This document shows, in pieces, positions 1 to 12,370 of a stretch of 64,000 bases of DNA (the stretch's first letter is position 1; each line of letters starts with the position of its first letter). A program made the position numbers and the translations under genes. Below the pieces are notes generated by a model, which saw only the letters and a list, made by a program, of their open reading frames with translations, did not search any database and was not told where the DNA came from. Source of the stretch: Distichodus sexfasciatus (taxonomy: Eukaryota > Chordata > Actinopteri > Characiformes > Distichodontidae); assembly GCA_032718565.1 (NCBI GenBank), contig JAVGVS010000011.1, forward strand, positions 2,520,905 through 2,584,904, in the 5' to 3' direction.

Positions 1-3000
1 GCATGAGCGACAGGCTCGGGAGCTCTTTCTGCTGCGCCGCACCCTGGAGGAAATGGAGCTGCGGCTGGAGACCCAGCGGCAGACGCTGGCTGCCCGAGAC
101 GACTCGGTCAAGAAGCTGCTGGAGATGCTGCACAGCAAAGGCCCGTCCAACAAGGCCAGCGAGGAGGACCATGAGCTCACCTGCCGGCTTGCCGAGGCCG
201 AGATGCACGCGCACCACCTGGAGAACCTGCTGGAGCAGCGTGACAAGGAGCTGGTGGCTCTGCGAGAAGTGAGAAAAAACCATGGGCCTCATTCACCTCT
301 TGTTTTTAAGAACAAATTTGGTCTTAAAGTGCACTTAAGCAGTTTTTATCAAGGCTGTGACATTTACAGATGTTTTCGGGGGGGTGGTGGTTTAGTGGTT
401 AGGATACTTGTTAGAGATACTCTAACTATAACTCTACTCTCTGGACCAAGAAGTCTTTGAGTTCTGCCTCCAGCACTACCATCTTTGGGTTCCTCAGCAA
501 GACCCTTAACCCTTAAGTTGCTCTCAGGGTGGAAAATTAGAAAATAGAAGTCACTCTGGTATGAGTATCTGCTAAATGGCGTAAAAATAAGCCTATTTAA
601 GGTCTTGGGTATGAACAGAGTCTACGAATACCGAGCACTCTTTTATATAGATATGTTTAAGCAAAACCTTTACATTTACAGCATTTAGCAGTCACCATTA
701 TCCAACAAATATCCCTAATTACAGGGATAATCTCCTAGGAGCAACTCAGGCTTGAGGAGCTTGCCCAGGGGCCCAGTGGTGGTAGAGCTGGAGGTAGGAT
801 TTAAACCCACAACCTCTTGATCTAGGGGCGAGCATCCTACCACTAGACCTCCCACAACCACTCTATTAAACATTAGCAATTTGGGTTTTCTTCAATTAGA
901 AGTATTCTAAGATTCAAAACAGGCTTAGGAACCTTCTCAAGAATAGATTTAGGAGGAACTTTCAAAAGATACATATGGTGTGAAATTTCTTGGTGGTTGT
1001 GAGCACCAGTGTCAAGATTAAGCTTCATATTCCTCCTGTTATTCTGTTATCTCCACATGTAACTGAATTAAAATGTGCCCCTAAAATAGATTGCATGCCA
1101 TTTTGCTAGCTCATACAATGGTTCGCTGCTCACACGGCTCTAGCTGTGCGATGAGAGTCTTGAGCCAAATCCGAAGCACAGGCGCAGTTCTCCCTGAAGG
1201 TTTGATGACACATCTGAAAGCTCTATTTCGAGCTGTGGTGTGAACAAAGTGCCAAGCGTGTGCCTCCTATTGCAGGAGCTGCATCGCCGCCTCGAAGGGA
1301 CGCCAGAGTCCACAAAAACCAAAGCACTGCAGACCGTCATAGAAATGAAGGTACCGCAGCAGGCCTGCACCATATGCTCACTTTGCCCTCCATTTTAATA
1401 TTTTGCTGAGTATTTATATTTGCATTTTTAATGATAAGACTTGTTAGAATTGTTAAATGGTTAATTAAAAAATAAATATTTTTGTTTTTTGGTTCATAAG
1501 CAGTACTTTAAGCAGTGCCATCTTTTTGTTATTATTGATTCCTTTGTAATACAGAAGTGAGGGTGTGGTTTGTGTCTTCAGGATTCCCAGATCAGCTCTC
1601 TGGAGCGTGGTCTGAGGGAGTTGGAGGACCAGGTCATGATGTTACGCTCCAGCAACATGCTCAGCTGTGAGGAGCGACAGGAGGAGGTCAAGCAGATGGA
1701 AGTTTACCGCAACCACACCAAGTTTATGAAGAACAAGGTACGTTGTAACTGATGGCCGCTGTACTGTAATGTACATCGAACCCTTTCAAAATGACAGGAT
1801 GTTTGTGTGAAGTGTAGCAGTGATGGATATGACGTTGATCTTGTTATTTGATTCAGATGGACCAGGTGAAGCAGGATCTCTCCAGGAAGGACACACAGCT
1901 CCTTGGCCTGCAGACCAAACTGGAGACCCTGACCAACCAGTTCTCTGATAGCAAACAGCACATAGAGGTTCTCAAAGAATCACTGACTGCCAAAGAGCAA
2001 CGTGCTGCCATCTTGCAGACAGAGGTAGGAACCTAAATAAATAACATCACTAAGGGTTTAGCTTCCCTGGTCTACATCTATCACCAGCACCACATTTCCC
2101 CGGTTTTCCCTGGTCTAATAGTCTGAGTTTAATCTGTCAGGTGGATGCACTGAGGCTGCGTCTTGAGGAGAAGGAGGCTCTCCTGAACAAAAAGAGCAAA
2201 CAGATCCAGGACATGTCTGAGGAAAAGAGCACGCTGAACGGGGAGATCCACGACCTCAAAGACATGCTGGATGTCAAGGAGCGTAAAATCATTGTGCTCC
2301 AGAAAAAGGTCAGGAGAAACTTGAAAGGTTACTTTTCTGCAGCTTAACAACTTTCTGCAAAACAGAATAATTATTCTAATTCAAGATTTAGGTAGTTATT
2401 TTTGGTAACTGTACAATTCAAGCAGAACTGTGAGCACAGGCAGCACAAATTATAGTCACAGAATTGGACAGTATTACTGTAATATAGTTGGATAGATCAG
2501 CCTGCGGTGCGTTTCCCAAAAGCATAGTTGCTAACATATTGCTAACTACATTAGCAACACTATGTTAGTTCTAACACTATGTAACTACACTTTTGGGAAA
2601 CGCACACCTGCTTGAGTGAAATTGCCGAGGTATCTTTTTTGGTGAAATGAGTTTGATGTGTCGATTTCCAGATTGAGAACCTCCAGGAGCAGCTTAGGGA
2701 CAAAGAGAAGCAAATGAGCAGTCTGAGAGAAAGAGTGAAGTCTCTGCAGACCGACACATCCAACACAGACACCGTTCTCACCACCTTGGAGGACTCACTG
2801 GCTGAGAAGGTGAGACCACAACTGCGAAGCACTTCCATAGACCAGGAATTTTAATTAGTGCACATTTTATCCTTTTTATGGCAGATTCCAAATCTATCCA
2901 AATTTATCATTTCTAAATGTACAAATCACTCACTAAGTCACTAAGTAACATACCGAGACGTCAGTCTAAGGGTACACATATTTTAAAAAACCCTTCACCT

Positions 3001-6000
3001 CAGCCCATTTGCCATCTCATTACAGGAACGCATCATCGAGCGTCTGAAGGAGCAGCGGGACCGGGAGGAGAGAGAGAAGTCGGAGGAGTTGGACAGCAGT
3101 AAGAAAGAGCTGAAGGAATTAAAGGAAAAAGTGAGCCTGCTTCAGGGCGACCTCTCTGACCGTGAGGTGTGTGTGTGTTAACTTTCATAGGATTATTTTT
3201 TGCTTATCCTAAATTAATCCTAGATATAATCCTTAAACTTAAAAATCTCGGGTTAAAATATGTCCTGATAATTAAAAGTCTTAATATTTCTTGTTAAATA
3301 ATTTTGGTACACGCAGGGATACTAATTTTACCTGCCAAAACATATTAAAGTGAAGGCACATGCCGTGATGAGACAGCTGGAAGCGAGTCCAAACAGATTA
3401 AGGATGATGGACCAACTTTAAGTGGCTTCATCTCCAATTTGTACTTGATGACAGTTTTTGTACTGGAGGCAGCGGATTATTGGACAAGATTATAAACCCA
3501 AATCTCTCATATGGAGTAAATTAGCTGGAAATTAAATCTGAGTTTTTGAATGTTTTCTACTGAAAAATCTGTTGTTTTATGAATGTTTTCCTGTTGTTGC
3601 AGACTTCTCTGTTGGACCTCAAAGAACATGCTTCCTCCTTAGCCTCGTCTGGGTTAAAGAAGGACTCCAAACTGAAAACCCTGGAGATTGCTCTCGAGCA
3701 AAGGAGGGAAGAATGCTCAAAATTGGAGAGTCAGCTGAAAAGGGTGAGAGAGAGAAACGAGGTAGAGATGGAAAGTGGGGAGAGACATGAAAGAGTATTA
3801 TATTGTTATTAGAAATAGTGGAATTAGAAGAAAAGGAATGACAAAAATACCAAAGCAATAGTCAGTGTTTCATGTAAGACGTCCTTTGTGCATGTATGCA
3901 TTTTCTAGTTTGAATATACGAGTGTAATCAGGCTGATATTATCCGGATGTTCATTCAGGCGCAAAACGCAGCTGTGGAAGCACAGGCCAACTCAGAACTC
4001 TCCAAGCGCATTGCATCTCTGGAGGCTGACGTGACCAGGCACAGAGAGGAGTCTGGGAAGGCCCAGGCCGAAGTCGACCGACTGTTGGACATTCTGCGGC
4101 AGATGGAGAACGAAAAGAACGACAAAGACAGGAAAATCAATGAGCTTGAGAGGTCAGTCGTCTGTGTCTGTTTTCATCCGGCTCGTCTTGACGTTCCGGT
4201 TAAATGGGATTATTTCAGTGTCTCAGTAGCACCGTCAGAACACATTCATGTCCTCGTCTGCCTCAACCGTAATGTGAGAGCATCATTACTGTCAAGAATG
4301 TTTTCCATCTTTTCTGTTTGATGGTGTTGCTGTTTGACCAGACCCACCCACCCCCTCTCCCATCCTCCCCTTTGTGACTTTCATTTAAATGATTTTTTAA
4401 GCGGCATATGATTTTCTGCTCTTGTCTCCTTTCTTCTCACTTTTTCACTTGGAATTCTGCACCTAGTGTGGCTTCCAGGTCAGTACATACAGCACATGTA
4501 CATCACTACAGTTTACATCCATGTATTAATGGTGTTTAAAGGAACACTCTACCCAAAGCTGCTAATGTGATTAACAATTAATTGATCTCCATTACCTTTC
4601 ATTGTTAGTCACACTAGCATCTGGCAGTAGAGTGCCTTTTTAAGCTTGCTTACCGATGTTTACATGTTCATTGAAAAATACACCCAGCAACTGGACACTG
4701 CCTTCAGTTTTTGCCATGAGGTAACTACTATCTGGTCGATTAGTCTTTTATGATATATTAAACATTTGAAGAACAAACCCAAAGTCATGATCTTCAAAAA
4801 ATGGGGTGTCAAATTGACCTGGGTTGAAATTCCTCTTAAAAGCTCTGCAACATGACGATCACTGGCCTCCCCATGATGGCAGTTACCATCGTTATGCTGC
4901 AAAGCTTTCGGGAAGGGCACAAGGGCATTCTGGGTGATGCCCTGTGGCCACTTTGTGAACTTTTAAACTGATGCTCACATTAGATACTGCGCAGGATCCT
5001 CACTTTTTACCTAAATAAGCAAATTTTTACCTTAATAGACAAATAAAAGAGCAGGGAAGGAAGCCCTCCAGCAAACATCGGGAGCCAGCAAGCAAGGGGC
5101 GCAACACCAATGACGACCCACAGCAGGTGAGGAACATTAACGAACACACAACTTTCAGTATCATAGATCTGAATACGGGCTGGGCAATTTAATTTAAAAT
5201 TATTTTGGTTATTTTTTAACATTCTCTTAATACTTTCTCCAGTGTATGTTCATGTAATGTGCCTTTAAAAACATATTACCGCGTTTGTTGTCACATTACT
5301 CCACCGCGTCTAGTCTGCAACTACATCTGTGTGTTTTCTTCAATTATATTAGAATCACAAAGACATACTCTTTAATATTATTGCTCATTAATCGTAATCA
5401 AGGTGAAATGTTAAATTAATTACAAACGACTGTAGGCTATAGGAAAGGTGTTCTGGGCTTATAAGGACCTCACACCACCAGGCAGAGAATGTTTCATTAT
5501 TTACCAGGTTAACCACTGAGCCTCTCCTGCCTAAATAACTTTGGTTTGTCAGATCCATCTCATCATTCCTAGTGATGTGTAAGGCTGCAAGATATAAATG
5601 ACATACAAATAGGAATACAGTAGATATTGACACATGGATATGGCACTAGATTGCCCAGTTTGGATGGAGTCATGGGCATTGTTGTCCTCCTTCCTTCCTC
5701 GTCTGTCTCAGGAGTCTTTGCGACAGAAGGCGGAGCGCATCGAGGAGCTGGAGGAGGCACTGAGAGAGAGCGTCCAGATGACGGCAGAGAGAGAGCTGGT
5801 GTTGGCCCAGGAGGAGGCTGCACGAACCCACCAGGAGAAACAGGTAAACATTTGAAAATAACAGCTTTACCTTAAAGTCCCTCAATTATACATGAGCTTT
5901 AATAATTTGGTAAGGTGATCACTTTGGTAATTTGGTATTAATTTCATCGACCTTTTATATTTGAAATAAGATCAGACCAAAACGTAAGGCTGTGAAGTTA

Positions 6001-9000
6001 AGTGAAAATTGATGAAAATTGACATTCAGAACCTCTAAACGGCATAAAAGTGCCCATGTTGGTTATTTTGATTATTTGTGAAAATATTTTCAAACGTTTT
6101 TGTTTATATTTATATATTTTTAAAAAAATATTTTTATAAATTATTATACATTTTAGAACATAATATTATACATTCTTAGATATCCCAGCATTAATAGATT
6201 CACATATTCACAGTGCAAACCTCGTCAGTGAACTGGGACGGCAACAAAACAAAAAGAGAAAGAACATTTTTAGGGGGCCATGCAGTGGAACACTGCGTGG
6301 TACCCTATTGTTATCATGCCGATTTTTTTTTTTTTCTGCCTTAAAACGCGTTGTGGAGAAAAACGGTAAGACCTACAGCTTTGAAATTTCGCAGGTAGGT
6401 CCGGTACCCCACCCACCAAAATAAGCTTATTTTGGCGGTTTTTCAAAAATTTTGCATTTTATTCAATAAAATTCAATCTTAGTTCCCCATTCTTCAAAAA
6501 TCATATACCATCTTATTCCTGGTTAAGACAATTTTAGACCAAGATTCATTTCTCAATATATTTGATTTTTCGCTAATTTGCATAAAATGAAAACTCATCT
6601 TTTTCAAACTCGTCCCTGGATTTTTGTCCAATCTGCATGCAACTGGTATCAATTGAATCCCAAGACGCTTTTCTTTTAATTATTATCGAGCACATTTTTA
6701 ATTTCCTATTTCATTTTTCTGTAATATGCAAATAAATGCGTTTCGGGTTTAAGTATGGACTGCAACACACTACACACCGAAAAGTGTCATAGAAACTGCC
6801 TCTGGGTGGACTACAGCTTGAAATTTGCCAGTGAGGTCCGGGACCTCCCTACCACTCAGGAAAAAAAATTGGCGCCTAATTTCGAAATTCCAACAGTCCA
6901 AACCCCACCCATTACTCAGGCAAAAAAACAATTGCACTACTCTGCCAGTTGGTGGCGCTAATAAGCTATTTTGCGTTTTGCCTAATAACTTTTGAACCGT
7001 AGGTCCGATTCTCAAAAATCTTATATCATCTTACCCTTGGGTCAAGACGCACCTTTATAGACCGATCTATTTCCCTGCCATATAGTCTCACTACCTGCAT
7101 ATTAAGGCAAACCATCTCTTACTTAACTAGACCTGGATTTTTATCCAATCTACATGCAACTGGTATCATTTGAACCCCAAGACAGTCTTTTAATTACTTT
7201 CTACACATTTTAATGTGGGTCTTCATTTGGCTGTAATATACAAATAAATGTGGTGGCTTGGTATAGACTGCAATGCCACACACTGAGTGTCATAGAAACT
7301 GGCCTCAAAGCTAGCTAGAAATTTGGCAGGTAGGTCTGAATTCTCCCACTACCAGGCAAAAAAAATTGCACCACTATGCCAGTTGGTGGCGCTATAATAA
7401 GCTATTGCATTTTAGTTTTGCATTACGCTTTTGAACCAAGAAAGCACCCCTAGATAAAAGGATGAAACGTGTCATATTTCAACATCTGTCCACTTCGATT
7501 CATCAAAACTGATAAAGCTGCAAACTGCATGGCCCCCGTAATCACTGCTTGCAGTTATATTATTGGTTTTGATATTGATATGATATTGAATTGCACCTGT
7601 ATCAAAACATGTAATCAGTGTAATTCAGGACGACATTTTCTCAAGAACAGACCTTTGTAATTATTAAACTGACATATTGACAAGACAATATTACTTCCAA
7701 AGGATCAGGATTTGTCTCTTTGAATCCAAACATACATTGTGAGCTTCCCTAGCTGATTCCATTACACTGGCTTTAATATTTTTGTGTACTTTTTGTGTAT
7801 TTTGTGCTGGTCCATGTGCATATTGGGCAGTTTGAAAAGTGAGATAGAGTAAACTGTTGATTAGAATTTTTATTGTGTTTATGTTTGGATCTGCATTATA
7901 TAAACCGTGAAAAATGCTGTGTTGTCTCCTTAAATGTCCTCATGTGTCGCTCTCTGTCTGAAAACAACAAAAACAAAACAAATTTTTACTGTGTGAGATC
8001 AGGAAGTCATGGGATTATGTGATGTATGTGTACCCCTGGTAGTGTGAGATGGCAGTTGACCTCTTGAAGACATAACAATGCCAGGCCTAACTCATATTAA
8101 GTCATAATCCTGGATTGAAAACCAGACCGAGGGGGAGACTGAGTAGTAGGGGTTTTAGTTTAGGCGATAATGAGCGATCCATCTCTTAATCAGATGGAGG
8201 AGCTGCTCGGGGCGATGGAGAAAGTGAAGCAGGAACTCGAGTCCATGAAAGCCAAGATGTCGTCCACGCAGCAGTCGCTGGCCGAGAAGGAGGCTCATCT
8301 TGACCACCCTGAGGGTGACTGGAGGATAAAATTTCGAGGAGGCAAGCAAGGGAGGGAGAAGTGAGTTGCGTCCTGCTCAGAGCATCATGGGCGCTTTGCA
8401 CTGCGGAGTCTGAGTTCCGGCCCGGCCTCTTTATGCAAAAGTTGATACGGTTGAGGGCGGCGAGTCAGCCTTCTCATAAAACTGTTTAACAACAATGATG
8501 AAACTGGATGCAAAACACTGATGGTTGTAAAAGAAAAAGTGGACCTCAGGAGACCAGAGCGGCTGAGCTTGAACGCTGGCCTCACGCGGACGCCCACCGC
8601 CACACGCTGGGCTTGCTGGCGGGAGGGGGGAATCAGAAGGAGCCAGGAGATTAAAAGCAGGCGGGCCTCTATAAATGAAGCGGTTTACAACAGCCCCGGA
8701 GACGGAGCCACATTCGCCGTGCATTAGATAAGAACTCTGTCACATACAAACAAGTTTAAGAACAAAACAAACCACAGCTTGCGTATTCTAATCGCTATAA
8801 ACCGCTCGTAAACTGTGGTCACTGCAGTTCTCTCCACCCCCTGTGCCGCACCTAAACTAATAGGACTGTTTCCCAAACTCTTTAGGTTTCCAACATGTGT
8901 CAAAGTAGTCAAGTAAATGCAGGTCAGAGCAGGTGCTGAGAACAGAACTTTAACAAAGCAAGTTTCTGCAGTATCGTGTCCCAGGGCTGCAGATTTCTTC

Positions 9001-11677
9001 GAGTGTTTACATGCAGGATAAAGAAAGGGGAATGAGTCATGCCGCCACATGACTCTCGCCTCTATTTCCTGCCTGCTCGCCTACAGCCAGTAGGGAAACC
9101 ATCAGCCTTTGGATATTTGGAAATGAAGTGTAAAATTACACTAGACACTTGCCCATTGTGTGCACATGAGGTTTATATTTTGTATGATTTTAAGACATAA
9201 AAGCCTCCTTCCAGGGAAGTTTGTAGGCTACACTGATGGTAATGGTGGATCTAGGGGTGATGCTGATGCATGGGATTTAAATTGAATTGTCAGTTTGATT
9301 TCTGAGATCTGTTTAAAGTGATGGTAACTCTGGTCTACAGACAGGAAGCTCTGTTGGCTGCCATCAGCGAGAAAGATGCAAATATCGCCCTGCTGGAGTT
9401 GTCTCCTCTTAAAAAGAAGAAGACGAGGAGGAAGGGCCTAGCTGGCGAGGGGAGAAGGACTGGCTCTTTGGTGCAGCAGGTGCTCAAACAGCAGGTGTAT
9501 GGACTGTGTCAGACTCTGGCTGAGCTCGAGCTCGAGGCATATGTGAGTGGGTGTGTATGAGAAGGACTCTATAGCACTTAAAGACACTTAAAGATCAAGG
9601 TTTTAACTCAAGTCCATACTTCTGTTCACAGGTTTCATCACAATATAATTTTATACTGATGCAATGGACAACACTATCACAAAGTCTGCTATGATACGGT
9701 TTCGATTCAGTTCAGGAGCCCGACATCAATATGAAACAATATTTGATTCTGATTCAATGCAATCACGTCCATTTATAATAAATCACAAAATTAAAATAAT
9801 AAAATATTCTTGACATTTTTATACAACCAGACATTTAAAAACAATATTCTTTTCAAAATGAAATGTTTTGGATTGCTGCAAAACTAGTATCCGAAGATGT
9901 AAAATTGCTGGATGTTTAAAGAATGCTGTCTGTTTAACTAAAAATCTGAACCTCAAGAATCACTATCTTAACTTTACAACGTCCTATGCAATTTGCAATA
10001 TTTTTTAATAACTCAGAATCCACAGAAACCACACACATACCATCAAAATTGTTATTAATGAATGAACTTAACAGACAATATACTGATTCTCTGTATGTGG
10101 ATTTATTACAGAATTACTAAAAGTACAAAAACTGAAGTAATTATGCGCATAAATGACATTTTCAAGATGTAAAACACAGGTTGTGTTTAGGCACACGCAA
10201 CTGTCATATGGTCCAACATTCAGTAAAAAGCTGCCTGGTTCAGTCAAATCTTCCCTTTACTAAAGACCAAACTTATATTTCGCTGAAAATAACAAAACAA
10301 CCAGCATCTCTACCTTTACACAATAGTCATGTAATTGAGCATTTTCAGTGTTTATTCCGGATACGCGCTCATAGTTATTGTGACATGAGTGGTAATAGGG
10401 ACTGTGGAAAGAAAGGCTGCAAGCAGCTCATTTTATCGGCTCAAAATGATACAAGCTTTTCAACGATTGGAAAATATTTATTTTCTATTTTATAATGTTA
10501 GAGAGTAATAAATAGTATGAAAATACATAGTATTATAGCAAAGATTGGTAATAAGTGTTTCCTACTACACTAACTTTTATTTTTTCGTCACAGTACTAAG
10601 CCATAGTATGTCTCTCTGCATAATAACAACTCTGCAAGCTAACAAAACAGACACTGGTCTTACTATTTATTAAGTTATATCTACAGAGCCAAAGTAGTTT
10701 CATACTACATAAAGCTAAAGAGTAAAAAATGCTATTAACAAGTTTAATCAGAAATGGGTTGATTTCAAGACAGTGTCAGCATTTACACATCAAACTATGA
10801 CAAATCTGAGTAGTGCAGAACGTAGTGCAAACAAATACGTATGGCTCACTTCAACACACAATTATAATAAGCCTAAAAACAAAGAAAGAACCCCCCCAGA
10901 CACACTCTCTGCACGGCTCATATTCTCATGACTTTCATTTTGTCCATTTAGACACAGAATCGGATGAAGCTCATGTGGCGGATAACTATGACTTAATGGG
11001 CCACCTGAAAACGCCTGCACCGACCAGACCAACCACAAACCCTAAATCTCCCGCGATCAGGTCACACTCCAGCACCCCAAAGCATTCTCTCCCATTCTCC
11101 TCATAATGCTTTATTTCCACTCAATATCAGCCTATTTTCTTTAATAATTATTACTGAATACACTTACGTAAAGTGAAAGATTAATTGCAAATGAATAGGT
11201 TTCACATTCTCTGCAGCAAGCTGTTTTAGGCCTCAGAACCCTGAGCAGAGCTGAGGCTGTTTCATTTCTAATTATGCTCGTTGCAGCGCTCGGGTTGAAT
11301 CTTGAATTGGAACAGCCCTGCTGACCGGGGGTGTCCATTTCCTGTCCAGTACTTTCACCACACTGTGAAAAATAAAACTGACCCCAACTCAGATGCGAAC
11401 TCATCACTCGACCCTATGGGTCTTACTCTTATTCATGTCAGTAGAAGTTGTCCTTTAAGTTCAGATCTGGGATCTGTTTTCCTTATAGTTAATAAGCCAA
11501 TGCAACGATCTAGAAAACAAACATGGAAAACAAAACGGAGCCTAGTCTGGCACTTTCCCGTCACTTCTACCTGGATCTGTTCTCATACTAACCGGATCTT
11601 CTCTCCCATGCTGCACTTGTCTACACCCCCCGCGTCATCTTAACCAATAGGACGATGAGGAGGGCATTTGGGCATAG
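1..11677 (+). CDS. erc1: ERC1 (ELKS/RAB6-interacting/CAST family member 1), 3' part, spliced, 5' end outside window
   Basis: ERC1 is a long coiled-coil scaffold of the presynaptic active zone and of vesicle-docking sites; its C-terminus binds the RIM PDZ domain. Exons inferred from homology and GT-AG borders: 1-268 (partial; codons start at base 2), 1276-1350, 1582-1737, 1857-2024, 2141-2308, 2672-2809, 3026-3166, 3603-3743, 3959-4152, 4467-4478, 5039-5126, 5712-5843, 8194-8360, 9341-9494, 10952-11060, 11651-11677. Phases agree through 9494. Recognisable stretches include EVYRNHTKFMKNK, LETLTNQFSDSKQHIEVLKE and ISEKDANIALLELS. The exon at 5712-5843 (RIEELEEALRESV) is, from memory of the human proteins, present in ERC1 and absent from ERC2, so ERC1 is preferred. 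Which teleost duplicate (a or b) this is cannot be told. The exons at 5039, 8194, 9341 and 10952 diverge by small indels (see findings). Everything is heptad-rich coiled coil with no membrane segment. Confidence 0.93.
384..517 (+). repeat. SINE-like fragment in erc1 intron
   Basis: The stretch has a tRNA-like head (TTAGTGGTTAGGATA) and the phrase TTCCTCAGCAAGACCCTTAACCCT, which is common in tRNA-derived fish SINEs. Called from pattern memory; the family is not assigned. Confidence 0.5.
672..857 (-). repeat. tRNA-derived SINE, reverse orientation
   Basis: On the minus strand this begins with a tRNA-like head (TAGTGGTAGGATGCTCGCCC, then a B-box-like GGTTTAAATCC). It ends in a tail containing ACATTTACAGCATTTAGCAG on the plus strand, a frequent fish SINE/LINE tail phrase. 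It sits in the first visible erc1 intron. Confidence 0.6.
2505..2608. mobile_element. short inverted-repeat MITE
   Basis: Terminal inverted repeats of about 25 bases: GTGCGTTTCCCAAAAGCATA on the left and TACACTTTTGGGAAACGCAC on the right, about 100 bp in all, in an erc1 intron. A partial relative lies near 36036-36118 (CCCAAAAGCATAGTTGCTAA). Confidence 0.7.
4467..4478 (+). other. erc1: 12-nt microexon of erc1
   Basis: Twelve bases (TGTGGCTTCCAG) lie between a TAG acceptor and a GTCAGT donor. Joining the exon ending at 4152 (GAG AG) to this and then to 5039 gives Glu-Ser-Val-Ala-Ser-Arg-Gln. That matches the short SVASRQ/LTSRQ-type segment in ERC proteins and keeps the phase. Too short for ORF finding; called from homology and splice borders. 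Confidence 0.75.
6245..7445. repeat. diverged tandem repeat block, period about 500 bp, in erc1 intron
   Basis: Several phrases recur about 430-520 bases apart: AACTGGTATCA at 6641 and 7158, GTGTCATAGAAACTG near 6785 and 7287, and GTTGGTGGCGCTA near 6949 and 7381. The block fills much of the large intron between the exons at 5712 and 8194 and has no credible coding content. Family unknown. Confidence 0.6.
8194..8360 (+). other. erc1: erc1 coding exon with altered 3' half
   Basis: The first 36 codons match ERC1 closely (MEKVKQELESMKAK, STQQSLAEKEAHL). From about 8302 the in-frame reading (DHPEGDWRIKF...) no longer matches the family segment TNLRAERRKHLEEV. Residual nucleotide similarity shows in a shifted frame (ACC ACC CTG AGG; later GAG GAG). 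The exon is 167 nt; the family exon would be about 161 nt, so the phase is preserved. The donor is GTGAGT, and the join to 9341 gives Lys-Gln-Glu-Ala-Leu-Leu as expected. Confidence 0.7.
9341..9494 (+). other. erc1: erc1 coding exon with compensated frame change
   Basis: QEALLAAISEKDANIALLELS is typical ERC1, followed by KKKKT. The next 14 in-frame residues (RRKGLAGEGRRTGS) replace the family's roughly 13-residue QEEVxALKREKDR. That motif is partly visible one base out of frame (GAG GAA ... GAG AAG GAC). The normal frame resumes at LVQQ...LKQQ, and the donor GTGTAT follows at 9495. No stop interrupts the in-frame reading. Confidence 0.7.
10952..11060 (+). other. erc1: erc1 penultimate coding exon, frame-disrupted
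   Basis: The exon starts with TQNRMKLM, exactly the ERC1 continuation. Two extra bases follow, after which ADNYD is readable only in another frame; further on DQTNHKP and a final GATCAG are recognisable. In the inferred phase the reading meets TAA at 10994-10996. The length of 109 nt is not a multiple of three, whereas the family exon is about 99 nt. The donor GTCACA is weak. This is either a real loss of the tail or a sequence error. Confidence 0.6.
11651..11677 (+). other. erc1: erc1 terminal coding exon (DDEEGIWA stop)
   Basis: After a CCAATAG acceptor the bases read Asp-Asp-Glu-Glu-Gly-Ile-Trp-Ala-TAG. This is the conserved ERC C-terminus, whose last residues (GIWA, often cited as IWA) bind the RIM PDZ domain. 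It is intact, although the exon before it is disrupted. Confidence 0.88.
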
Positions 11678-11854
11678 CCGCCTGGCAGCTATTTTGTTTT
11701 TAGAAGGTGAGCACTTGTCTGATTGATTTAAGTCAAAGCCAACCCTCACTTGCCCCTTTCCTCTCCCCATGCTGATTCTCTCCCAGCCTGCCGCCGCTTG
11801 TGTTCAGTTTGGGGCTACGCTAATAGTTGAAGTAGAAATACTAAAAATCAGAGT

Positions 11855-11864
11855 AATAAATAAA
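11855..11864 (+). terminator. erc1: probable erc1 polyadenylation signals
   Basis: Two overlapping AATAAA hexamers lie about 180 bases after the erc1 stop; another AATAAA lies near 11953. Position fits a short 3'UTR. Inference from motif and position only. Confidence 0.45.
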
Positions 11865-12370
11865 TGATACTGATTAATTGTGTCGATATAATAATGCTAA
11901 AACCGCACTGCTCTGGTGATGCAATAGCAATAGTGTGAGTTGTTTTGCTTTGCAATAAATGCGGGTTTTGCACTGCGCGTGGCGTGTAAGCTAGGACGTG
12001 GCCTCCGAATATCTTGTTACTGTTTGTGTTGTTTTGACAGCCTGTTAGTTTTATTATGCACAATGCAGTAACTCTGATCAGCATGGAACACTCGCTTGAC
12101 ATTTTTTCACACCGCAGCAAAACAAATGTGTCTCGGTCTTGCTAATGAAGTATACAGTTAATATTAATCAGTCATTAAATGTGGAAACGCTAAAAACAGT
12201 TACACAGTCATTTCAGCTGTAAGTTGGCTGTTATGTGGACAAAGTGTGTTTCTTGTATATTCAAGTTTTCGCTTTAATAGTGTGGAAAAATACATTGCTC
12301 TCTTGGTGTTAATATGAGGTCAAACACTAGTCAAACACCGGGCGATGAAATTCAAACAATTTTAGGTTAA

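Noticed and set aside
53..460. 135-residue ORF
   Set aside because: It is erc1 exon sequence read through the donor at 269 into intron.
10813..11106. 97-residue ORF overlapping the erc1 penultimate exon
   Set aside because: It reads the exon in a shifted frame plus intron. Only the ADNYD stretch belongs to ERC, so it is not a separate gene.
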